A stretch of 14,788 nt of DNA from an uncultured Clostridia bacterium. GTDB lineage: Bacteria > Bacillota > Clostridia > Christensenellales > UBA1242. Shown piece by piece: positions 5,651-12,239 of the stretch. Each line of letters begins with the position of its first letter. Positions within the stretch are counted from its first letter, which is position 1. Location of the stretch: NCBI GenBank assembly GCA_947626155.1, contig CANQRC010000022.1:1-14788 (forward strand). The letters run 5' to 3'. Made by a program: the position numbers and the translations under genes. The notes beneath the pieces are model-generated. The model was given only the letters and a program-made list of their open reading frames with translations. It had not been told where the DNA came from and did not search any database.

Positions 5651-6583
5651 ATGAAAACTTTAAAAACTAGGCTGACAAAAAAAGTTGAGACGTGCTACTG
5701 CATTCAGGGGGAGGACGTTCTGCTTTATGACAAGGCGCTGGAACTTATCAAAAACGCGTGCGCTCTTCAAATGGAGGAGTTCAATTTTATTGTCTTTGAC
5801 GACGACAACGCAAACATTGACCTTATAATAAATTCTTGCGAGACGCTTCCAATGGGAAGTGACAAAAAAGTGGTTTTGCTCAAAAATTTAACAAAAATTA
5901 CAGAAAATTTCAAGAAAAAACTGCAAGAATACACAAAAAAGCCTGTTGAAAGCACTTGTTTGGTGGTTTTTGATTTTTACAACAAATTTGATTTTTTGAT
6001 TGCCGAAAAGGTGAGCGCCAAGAGGCTGGACGAAAAAAGTTTGTCAGAAATCATCTCTTCCACTTTAAAGGCCCACGGCAAAACAATCACCGCCGAGGCG
6101 TGCCAAAAACTGATTGACAGTTGCTGCGACTATTTTTCGCTAATTAAGAGCGAACTTGACAAGCTTGTGGTTGTGGACGAAGACGAAATCACTGCCAAGA
6201 TGATTGACGACTTGGTTTGCAAGGAAACTGAGTTTACGGTGTTTGAACTTACCGACGCGCTCTCCCGCCGCGACGCCAACAAGGCGGTTTCGCTTTTAAA
6301 CCTCATGGAAAAGGACACAAAAACATACACGCTTGTGTTAAATCATTTTAGGCGGCTGTTTTTTGCCTCAATTTCGGATTTGTCTGACAAGGAACTTGCT
6401 GACCTGCTTTCGGTGAAGGAGTATGCGGTGACAAAATCTCGCGCTCTTGCCAAAAATTTTTCAAAAATCCAGTTAAAAAACATATATGAAATGCTAAATG
6501 ATGTTGATTTTTATATAAAAAATGGACAAATGCAAATTGAAAATGCGCTATATTATTTGATTTTTGGTGTTTTATATTGTTAA
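5651..6583 (+). CDS. holA: DNA polymerase III subunit delta
   Basis: A 310-residue protein matching the clamp-loader delta subunit, which opens the beta sliding clamp during replication. It begins with the typical YCIQGEDVLLYDKALELIK-like opening of domain I. Then comes the AAA+-like core with alternating strands (VVLLKNLTKI, STCLVVFDFYNKFDFL). A region around SEIISSTLKAHGKTITAEA follows, then the sensor-2-like helix set. The end is a helical collar domain (FELTDALSRRDANKAVSLL to the C-terminus). Delta has no functional Walker A, and none is seen. Length suits the family. AGGAGG (5641-5646) overlaps the comEC stop and lies four bases before ATG. comEC-holA adjacency is common in Bacillota, which supports the call. 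Confidence 0.92.
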   Translation: MKTLKTRLTKKVETCYCIQGEDVLLYDKALELIKNACALQMEEFNFIVFDDDNANIDLIINSCETLPMGSDKKVVLLKNLTKITENFKKKLQEYTKKPVESTCLVVFDFYNKFDFLIAEKVSAKRLDEKSLSEIISSTLKAHGKTITAEACQKLIDSCCDYFSLIKSELDKLVVVDEDEITAKMIDDLVCKETEFTVFELTDALSRRDANKAVSLLNLMEKDTKTYTLVLNHFRRLFFASISDLSDKELADLLSVKEYAVTKSRALAKNFSKIQLKNIYEMLNDVDFYIKNGQMQIENALYYLIFGVLYC

Positions 6584-6604
6584 TATATATTAAAGAGGGT
6601 TTTT

Positions 6605-7195
6605 ATGGAATTGGAAGAAATTAAACAAGAATTTTTGGACATCTTTTATGACAACATTGAAAGAGACGGCGCCGAGGAACTTTTGAACTATCTTGAAAAG
6701 TCAGACTTTTTCACCGCACCTGCCTCTGGGCGAAGACACAGCAATTTTGAGGGCGGGCTTTGTTTTCATAGCATAAATGTTTACAAAAGATTTGTCCGCC
6801 TGCTTGAAATGGAATATGGCGACAAGTGGCAAGAGAAAATCTCGCCGGAAAGCGTGGCAATAATTGCGCTTCTTCATGACCTTTGCAAGGTGAATACATA
6901 CACAGTTGACATGAAAAATGTTAAGGTTGACGGCCAGTGGGTTCAAAAACCTTATTACAAATATTGCGACACATTGCCTTATGGCCACGGCGAAAAGTCG
7001 GTTTACATGATTTCCGGCTTTATGAAGCTTACGCGTGAGGAGGCACTTGCCATAAATTGGCACATGGGCTGCTTTGACCCTCGAAGTGCAAACTCAAATG
7101 TTCTGTCGGATGTGTTTTATAAGTATCCTATTGTATATTTGTTTCATATAGCAGATTATATGGCAAGTTATCTTGACGAAAAAGTTGAGGAATAA
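6605..7195 (+). CDS. HD-domain metal-dependent hydrolase
   Basis: A 196-residue protein with the HD-superfamily metal set: His55 (in GGLCFHS), the His91-Asp92 doublet in LLHDLCK with Lys95, His128 (YGHGEKS), His153 (NWHMG) and Asp184 (HIADYMAS). The extra histidines suggest a two-metal site. The HSNFEGGLCFHS and LHD blocks recall the HD part of YhaM-type exoribonucleases and small nucleotidohydrolases. No OB domain or other partner domain is fused. It follows holA by 21 bases with AAAGAGGG as the ribosome site, so it is probably the third gene of the comEC operon. The substrate (nucleotide, RNA end or other phosphoester) is unknown. Confidence 0.85.
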   Translation: MELEEIKQEFLDIFYDNIERDGAEELLNYLEKSDFFTAPASGRRHSNFEGGLCFHSINVYKRFVRLLEMEYGDKWQEKISPESVAIIALLHDLCKVNTYTVDMKNVKVDGQWVQKPYYKYCDTLPYGHGEKSVYMISGFMKLTREEALAINWHMGCFDPRSANSNVLSDVFYKYPIVYLFHIADYMASYLDEKVEE

Positions 7196-7299
7196 CAAAC
7201 ACGCGGCATAGTTGTGTTAAATTCTTCAAAAAACGCATAAATTATTCAAGAAAAATTAAAAATTTCGCCGTTTTTTCGACATTTTTTGAAAAAAGGGTA

Positions 7300-7328
7300 T
7301 TGACAACCTGCGAAAGATAATGTATAAT
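7300..7328 (+). promoter_or_regulatory. Consensus promoter of the 7361 gene
   Basis: A perfect match to consensus: TTGACA (7300-7305), 17 bases, TATAAT (7323-7328). A leader of about 26 bases then carries a strong ribosome site. This is the strongest-looking promoter in the window. Confidence 0.9.
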
Positions 7329-7360
7329 ATGGACAACAAAATAAACGGGAGGTGTTTATT

Positions 7361-9301
7361 ATGGCTATATTGTTTATAAAGAAAGGTGATAAGATAGCTC
7401 GTTCAGAAGATGAAACAAAGCTTTTGAAGGCTTTGGATCAGGCCTCAGCAAATGGGCACAAAAAAGGAGAGACCTTTTCCGGAACTTCTATAAAAATAAA
7501 TGGAAAGCAAAAAATTTGTTTTGTCGAAGTTGATGGTGCGCTTGCGGGGTTTGTTGAAACATCTGGAAATCAGCGTTCTGAGGGCTCGTATAAACGTATT
7601 GTCAAAAAGGATCTCGACGAAGAAAAGGGGGATGCTATTATCATTAGAACTGTTCCTGGAGAAGGAGATAAAGATAAGTCGTATTCTTCTAAGGTAGTTA
7701 TTGGGAAGAGCAACCCATTTTATGAAGACCTTAAATCTCTGGAACTTGTTCCTCCAGAGGAAGCAAGGGCCTATGCCTTTGCTACATCTGGTGCAACAGC
7801 CGTAGGCACACTAGAAGAGTCTGAAGTGCATGCAGGGGAAGAGGAGACCGCAGAAGCCGGGGATGCACCTGCGGCAGCGGATGAAACGGCCGAAGCTGAA
7901 CCTGTTAAAGAAGTGACAACGGAATCAGTGGATGAACCTGAACCAGTTCCTGTTGATCCTAAACCAGTGCTTAAAGAGAAGAAAGTTGTTACATTTGTTA
8001 AAAAGGTTGGAAGAACTTTTGCTAAAAAGACTGTTTGGATTCCTCTTGTCGCTATTGGTTCTGTTGTAGTATTGGCAGGCGGAACAATTGGTGCCGGGGC
8101 AATTCATAACGTTGTTCCTAGAAATTATTTTGACCATAAAGAGGATGCCAAAGTTGTTGAAAAAATTGAAAAAGACTTGGCTCTTACAGAAAAGGATATG
8201 GGCCTTGGAATATACAAAATTTCAGATGGCTTCAACATTTCTGCTACACCTCTTGATGTGTTGAAGGGCCAAGAAAATGGGTTTAAAGAATCGGCAGGAG
8301 AAAATGTTTGGTACGGCAGAAAGGCTTGGGGAAACGCAAATGGAGAGGCTCTTGTTTATGGCATTGCCAGTGCGTTTGCAAAGGATGTTGCAAGAGACTA
8401 CTATGAGACGGTTTCCAAATCAGAAGTAAAATATCCAACAACTGTAAATCACACCGAAGCAGAGGAAGCAGAAGGCTTTAGAGAAATTCTTAGCAAAATT
8501 AAACTTGACAATGGAAGTGTTTTGTCGGAATCTCAAAAAGATGCAATTGTTGAGTCGTATAAAACCGAATGGGGGAAAGCTGCAACTAAAATTAACGAAG
8601 ACAGACGTTTGAAAGATGTCATAGCGCAAGCCGAACTTGATGCAAAGGAAGCTGCGGAGGCAAGCGCTAAGGTAAATGTCAAGGATGCAATTCTCAATGG
8701 CTTTGAAGGCTACACAGTTGGCGACATTGATATTAACTGGAATACAGGTGATGTTGTTGCTTGGTCTCCAGACGACAATAAACAATATCAATACAACGGG
8801 CAGTCAGACGAATTGAAAGGCATTGATTTCACTGCAGAAAACGCCCAAGAGGAAATTGAAACAGCAATCAACGGCATTAAATTCACTCAAAGTGAAAAAG
8901 TTGAATATGTTTTGGCAGGATTGATCAATCAATATGGCGAAAGCGTGACAAAAGCTTTGAATGATGTTAAGCAGGTTAAGGGCGTAAAATATAGCGCAAG
9001 CAATGTTGATGCATATGTTGTACTTGACAGCAAAGAATATAAACAATCCACCACATTTGAAGGCAGAAAAGAAGTTAAGTTGCAAGTTTATTACACTTGC
9101 TACAACAAAAACGAAAACACTGGTGCAACTGAATTTGCCGGAACACACTTGGAAGACGGCCGCACAGTTTACTGCAATGCAAACAGTGTTACAGACAATG
9201 GAATTGCTTACTATATGTCAATAACAGGAAAGACCACTCCAGTTGCAGGATACTTCTTGGGAAAAGATGCAAAATCTGCTGACAAAGGCGGAAAAGAATA
9301 A
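7361..9301 (+). CDS. Single-pass membrane protein of unknown function, N-in with large outer domain
   Basis: I do not recognise this 646-residue protein. Its layout is clear: a soluble N-terminal domain (1-145) with no signal peptide, then a Glu/Ala/Pro/Thr-rich acidic linker (about 150-200). A lysine-rich stretch (201-223) precedes one hydrophobic helix (about 225-248, Gly-rich at its end). An outer region (250-646) has a helical part, rich in Ala, Glu and Lys (about 365-440), and a strand-rich C-terminal part with Cys580 and Cys605, which could form a disulfide. The basic stretch before the helix predicts the N-terminus inside the cell. ATG 7361 is chosen because GGGAGGT (7347-7353) lies seven bases upstream; an in-frame GTG at 7352 lies inside that site. 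A perfect promoter, strong ribosome site and own terminator suggest an abundant, single-gene product. Confidence 0.88.
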   Translation: MAILFIKKGDKIARSEDETKLLKALDQASANGHKKGETFSGTSIKINGKQKICFVEVDGALAGFVETSGNQRSEGSYKRIVKKDLDEEKGDAIIIRTVPGEGDKDKSYSSKVVIGKSNPFYEDLKSLELVPPEEARAYAFATSGATAVGTLEESEVHAGEEETAEAGDAPAAADETAEAEPVKEVTTESVDEPEPVPVDPKPVLKEKKVVTFVKKVGRTFAKKTVWIPLVAIGSVVVLAGGTIGAGAIHNVVPRNYFDHKEDAKVVEKIEKDLALTEKDMGLGIYKISDGFNISATPLDVLKGQENGFKESAGENVWYGRKAWGNANGEALVYGIASAFAKDVARDYYETVSKSEVKYPTTVNHTEAEEAEGFREILSKIKLDNGSVLSESQKDAIVESYKTEWGKAATKINEDRRLKDVIAQAELDAKEAAEASAKVNVKDAILNGFEGYTVGDIDINWNTGDVVAWSPDDNKQYQYNGQSDELKGIDFTAENAQEEIETAINGIKFTQSEKVEYVLAGLINQYGESVTKALNDVKQVKGVKYSASNVDAYVVLDSKEYKQSTTFEGRKEVKLQVYYTCYNKNENTGATEFAGTHLEDGRTVYCNANSVTDNGIAYYMSITGKTTPVAGYFLGKDAKSADKGGKE

Positions 9302-9308
9302 AAATAAG

Positions 9309-9333
9309 AAAACAGGCAAAAGCCTGTTTTTTT
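9309..9333 (+). terminator. Intrinsic terminator of the 7361 gene
   Basis: AAAACAGGC (9309-9317), loop AAAA, GCCTGTTTT (9322-9330) and further T to 9333, starting seven bases after the stop codon. It shares the AGGC-AAAA-GCCT core with the terminator at 2529. Confidence 0.9.
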
Positions 9334-9379
9334 AACAAATAAATTTCCTCACGCATAAAAAAGCCTATTGGAGGTTTTT

Positions 9380-9655
9380 ATGCAAGAAACAAAATTTAGG
9401 GCATTGGGCGGCGAAAGATTTAAAACGGCGCAGGATTGCAGGGAGGACATAATTGGCGAACTTGCCGCAATCACCCAATATGAAAGCCATTATTATGCAA
9501 CTGACGACCCTGTGGCGCGGGCGACAATCTTGGACATCATGAACGAGGAAAAACTTCATGTTGGGCAACTGTTTGGGCTTTTGTTCAGGCTTGACGAGAT
9601 GGCGCAAACTCAATTTGAAAAGGGCTTTGACGAATTTCTAAACGACAACGAATAA
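9380..9655 (+). CDS. Small ferritin-like protein, EncFtn-type
   Basis: A 91-residue protein made of two long predicted helices with a ferritin-like metal motif: Glu27 (GELAAITQY), Tyr34, then Glu57 and His60 in MNEEKLHVGQL. The spacings 27-34-57-60 equal those of the metal and tyrosine positions I recall for the encapsulated ferritin of Rhodospirillum (32-39-62-65). In that family two short subunits join to build one ferroxidase site. The expected role is therefore iron oxidation and storage. Encapsulated relatives usually carry a C-terminal targeting peptide and sit beside an encapsulin gene. Neither is visible: the protein ends GFDEFLNDNE and the next gene is a tRNA. ATG 9380 follows GGAGGT at 9370-9375. 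A rubrerythrin-like or COQ7-like label is the main alternative. Confidence 0.75.
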   Translation: MQETKFRALGGERFKTAQDCREDIIGELAAITQYESHYYATDDPVARATILDIMNEEKLHVGQLFGLLFRLDEMAQTQFEKGFDEFLNDNE

Positions 9656-9688
9656 AAAACTGCACCCCTCGTGCAGTTTTCTTTTTTT
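9656..9688. terminator. Bidirectional terminator between ferritin-like gene and tRNA-Leu
   Basis: The stem ACTGCAC (9659-9665) / GTGCAGT (9671-9677), extended by AAA/TTT, has a 5-base loop. The + strand runs into a T-rich tract to 9688, and the - strand runs into TTTTT opposite 9655-9659. It starts directly after the TAA stop and serves both converging transcripts. Confidence 0.85.
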
Positions 9689-9709
9689 ATATTTTCCGAA
9701 TTGAAAATC

Positions 9710-9795
9710 TGGTGCGGATGGAGAGGGTCGAACTCTCACAGTGTTGCCACCACAGGCACCTGAAGCCTGCGCGTCTGCCATTTCGCCACATCCGC
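9710..9795 (-). tRNA. tRNA-Leu (anticodon CAG)
   Basis: A class II tRNA of 86 bases. Acceptor GCGGATG (9795-9789) pairs with CATCCGC. The anticodon stem CAGGC/GCCTG encloses TTCAGGT, with CAG at 9762-9760. The variable arm is long, the T arm is GAGAG-TTCGACC-CTCTC, and discriminator A precedes encoded CCA. It reads CTG codons. Confidence 0.97.
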
Positions 9796-9803
9796 ATAAG
9801 TCC

Positions 9804-9832
9804 ATTTTAATATATTTGCTTGCTTTTGTCAA
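9804..9832 (-). promoter_or_regulatory. tRNA-Leu promoter
   Basis: On the - strand TTGACA (9832-9827), a 17-base spacer and TAAAAT (9809-9804), ending eight bases before the tRNA. Confidence 0.8.
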
Positions 9833-9850
9833 GAGAATTTCTCACTGCGC

Positions 9851-9879
9851 TTGACAGAAAATTGGCGAAACGCTATACT
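9851..9879 (+). promoter_or_regulatory. Promoter of the rRNA methyltransferase, leaderless transcript predicted
   Basis: TTGACA (9851-9856), 17 bases, TATACT (9874-9879). The expected start, base 9886, is the A of the ATG. Its -35 box lies only 18 bases from the divergent tRNA-Leu -35 box. Confidence 0.8.
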
Positions 9880-9885
9880 TTTTAT

Positions 9886-11094
9886 ATGAAAACGCTTGAA
9901 ATTTTTGATGTTTCTTATGAGGGCGCGGGAGTTGGAAAACTTGACGGGCAAGTTGTGTTTGTGCCAAAGACGCTGCCCGGCGAAGAAGTTGAAGTTGAAA
10001 TTGTAAAAAACACAAACAAATTTTTGCTTGCCAGGGCGAAAAACATTTTGAAGCCTGCCGAGGGAAGAATAACGCCTGCCTGCCCATATTTTGATGTTTG
10101 CGGAGGGTGTGATTTTCAGCATTGCACTGAGGCTTGTGAGCGCGAACTTAAAATTTTGATTTTGAAAAACGAACTTAAAAAAGTGGGCTTTTTTGGCGAG
10201 GTGGAGTTTGAAAAAGCGGCCAGCAGGCTGGGTTACAGAAACAAGATTAAGTTTGAAGTTCTTGGCGGAAAATTGGGCTATTTTAAAAGCAAGAGCCACG
10301 ACTTTTTTGAGGTTGAATTTTGCCCAATTGCAAGCAAAAAGATAAACGACGCGCTGCCAAAAATTAGAGAATTTTTAAAAGAAAACCGTTTTGAAAATTT
10401 GAAAAATGTTTACATAAAAGAGAATGGAAAAAGTGTTGGTGTTTGCTTTTTATTTCCAAAAAATGCAAAAAATAGCACAAAAAACGCAAAAAAACTTGAA
10501 ATTTTGACCAATTTTGACGTATTTTTTGGTTTTGGCGATATTTTGGAAAGCGACAACACTCAAATTTTTTGCCTGAGCGGAGACCCAAATTTTGATATGC
10601 GCGCTTTTGGTCAGGTGAACAATTTTGTTGCGGAAAAGCTGTATAAAACCTTGTGTGACTTGGCGGCGGGGCAGGTTGTTGTGAATGCTTACTCGGGGCA
10701 GGGCGCTTTGACAAAACTTTTGGCGCAAAAATGCAAATTTGTCTATGGAATTGAGGTGCAAAAATCCGCTCACGCCAAGGCGGAAGAGATAAAGAGCGAA
10801 AACATGAAAAACATTTGCGGCAAGGTTGAGGAAAAACTTGGGCAAGTTGACAAAAACGCCTCGCTCATCATCCTTGACCCGGCGCGCGCAGGGTGTGAAA
10901 AAAGCGTTTTGCAGGAGATTATAAACAGAAAAATTGACACGGTTTGTTATGTTTCTTGCAATTTTTCAACTTTAATTCGAGATATTGAAATTTTGCAAGA
11001 AAATTACACAATTTTGAGTGTGAAAATTTTTGATATGTTTCCTATGACTGCAGGGCTTGAAACGCTTGTTGTCATGGGAAGAAAACCGCTTTGA
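9886..11094 (+). CDS. rlmD: 23S rRNA (uracil-5-)-methyltransferase, RlmD/RumA family
   Basis: A 402-residue enzyme that methylates carbon 5 of a uridine in RNA, most likely 23S rRNA, using SAM. It has an N-terminal TRAM-type RNA-binding domain (about 1-58). A 4Fe-4S cluster set follows: Cys66, Cys72, Cys75 (CPYFDVCGGCDFQH) and Cys146. The central domain is shorter than usual for the family. The C-terminal Rossmann domain has NAYSGQGALTKLLA and DPARAG (Asp331-Pro332). The nucleophile is Cys358 in YVSCNFST, and the final FPMTAGLE holds Glu392 as likely base. ATG 9886 is set by the promoter, since the upstream in-frame TTG at 9820 overlaps the tRNA-Leu promoter region. Which uridine or uridines it modifies (RlmD, RlmC or dual RlmCD) cannot be settled from sequence. 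Confidence 0.9.
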   Translation: MKTLEIFDVSYEGAGVGKLDGQVVFVPKTLPGEEVEVEIVKNTNKFLLARAKNILKPAEGRITPACPYFDVCGGCDFQHCTEACERELKILILKNELKKVGFFGEVEFEKAASRLGYRNKIKFEVLGGKLGYFKSKSHDFFEVEFCPIASKKINDALPKIREFLKENRFENLKNVYIKENGKSVGVCFLFPKNAKNSTKNAKKLEILTNFDVFFGFGDILESDNTQIFCLSGDPNFDMRAFGQVNNFVAEKLYKTLCDLAAGQVVVNAYSGQGALTKLLAQKCKFVYGIEVQKSAHAKAEEIKSENMKNICGKVEEKLGQVDKNASLIILDPARAGCEKSVLQEIINRKIDTVCYVSCNFSTLIRDIEILQENYTILSVKIFDMFPMTAGLETLVVMGRKPL

Positions 11095-11131
11095 GGAGGG
11101 GTGAGAATAACAAGTCAAAATACAATCATAT

Positions 11132-11159
11132 ATTATTTAAAAGATTTTAAATAATTTTT
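11132..11159. repeat. AT-only palindrome ending in a T run
   Basis: ATTATTTAAAA (11132-11142) and TTTTAAATAAT (11145-11155) are perfect inverted copies around GA, followed by T to 11159. It could be a weak terminator for the rRNA methyltransferase or an operator, since it ends one base before the next -35 box. Confidence 0.55.
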
Positions 11160-11160
11160 G

Positions 11161-11189
11161 TTGACTTAAACGTCAATTTGTGCTACAAT
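11161..11189 (+). promoter_or_regulatory. Promoter of the 11253-14788 envelope gene pair
   Basis: TTGACT (11161-11166), 17 bases, TACAAT (11184-11189), with TGC before the -10 box (extended -10). The predicted leader is about 57 bases. Confidence 0.75.
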
Positions 11190-11252
11190 TTAACTAAATT
11201 AGCTGGGTGGGCTTTCAAGTTGGCTGATTTAAAATGAATTTGAGGTTTGTCT

Positions 11253-12239
11253 GTGACAACTTTTTATAAAAAAATCATTCCTACATTTTTGGTCATTGCC
11301 CTTGCCGTATTGACGGGTTTAGTCATTGGCAAGATGTATCTTGACGCCAACACCGCCCTTGCAGACTCAAAACTCACCTGGGCTGAGGCGCACACGCCAA
11401 TGAACCAAGTTGAGGCGCTTTACAATAGCACGAAAGAAAAAAGCATCGAGGAATTTTCGGCAAAAGAACTTTATTTGATTGCCGAATACAAACTTTCGCT
11501 TTGTGATTTTAAAATTGAGACCACCGGCTTTATCAAAAGCGGCGTTTCGCTTGGCGGAAATGTTATTGGAAAAGATTCTCCCGTTATGATGAGAAGCGTT
11601 AAGCAAAAGAAGGGAAACCTTTACACCTATGAAAAACTCAGCCCAACGCGTTCCGTTGCCGGCATTCCAACGCCAAACATTTGTATGCAAATTTCATATG
11701 ATTTGCAAAAGAAAAATGAGGTTAAAATCATCAAAAATGACGACGGCGCTTACTTTACAAACATAGGCTCTTATTCTGGGGATCTTGATCCTTCTGTTTT
11801 GCGTGCAGATTTTTCAGATGCGAGCAACAAAGATGTCTCAAAGAAGACGGCGGCAGCCTATGAGGCGGAATTTAAGGCAACTCCAGACAAACAATACATT
11901 CCTTTTATCATTTCGGATGTAACTTACACTGACAAGCCAGAAGTGAAGCATGAAAACGGTGAACATTCCTTCACAATTTCGCTTTCGGGGCATGAGGTGT
12001 TGAAAGACGCCGCGCTTTATTATGCAAAAGAAATTTGTTACACTTGCGGCTATGGAACGCCAAGCATAAATTGGTCGAACGTGAAAATGGATATTGTCAT
12101 TGACGACAATTTCAACTTCAAATCAATCCATTTTGATGAAAACTACACTCTTTTTGCCTCGGGCCTTCCTATGGGCGTGAAGAGCGCCGAGGTCCAGGAC
12201 CTTTTTGACAGCGTGTTCACTGTCTCGGAGGTGGCTTGA
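11253..12239 (+). CDS. Membrane-anchored extracytoplasmic protein, unknown function
   Basis: I do not recognise this 328-residue protein. It begins with TTFYKK and one hydrophobic helix (about 8-26). The helix is a signal anchor or uncleaved signal; an ALA-like site follows after NTALADS, so cleavage is possible. The rest should lie outside the membrane: a helical segment (about 40-85) followed by strand-rich sequence to the end. A closely spaced Cys pair lies in EICYTCGYG. GTG 11253 is chosen because TGAGG (11241-11245) lies seven bases upstream; a TTG at 11247 is too near that site. Its TGA stop overlaps the ATG of the next gene (TGATG), so the two are translationally coupled and probably act together at the cell surface. 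Confidence 0.83.
   Translation: MTTFYKKIIPTFLVIALAVLTGLVIGKMYLDANTALADSKLTWAEAHTPMNQVEALYNSTKEKSIEEFSAKELYLIAEYKLSLCDFKIETTGFIKSGVSLGGNVIGKDSPVMMRSVKQKKGNLYTYEKLSPTRSVAGIPTPNICMQISYDLQKKNEVKIIKNDDGAYFTNIGSYSGDLDPSVLRADFSDASNKDVSKKTAAAYEAEFKATPDKQYIPFIISDVTYTDKPEVKHENGEHSFTISLSGHEVLKDAALYYAKEICYTCGYGTPSINWSNVKMDIVIDDNFNFKSIHFDENYTLFASGLPMGVKSAEVQDLFDSVFTVSEVA

Noticed and set aside
5640..5660. comEC as a frameshifted pseudogene
   Set aside because: holA begins at once with its ribosome site on the comEC stop, and no metallo-beta-lactamase motif (HxHxDH or DVGQGD) occurs in any frame here.
9638..9832. - strand open frame across tRNA-Leu
   Set aside because: It covers the tRNA, its promoter and the terminator. 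Its translation is the familiar spurious tRNA reading.
11101..11154. 17-codon GTG-start mini-gene
   Set aside because: The ribosome site overlaps the start codon, and the product is short and unremarkable.
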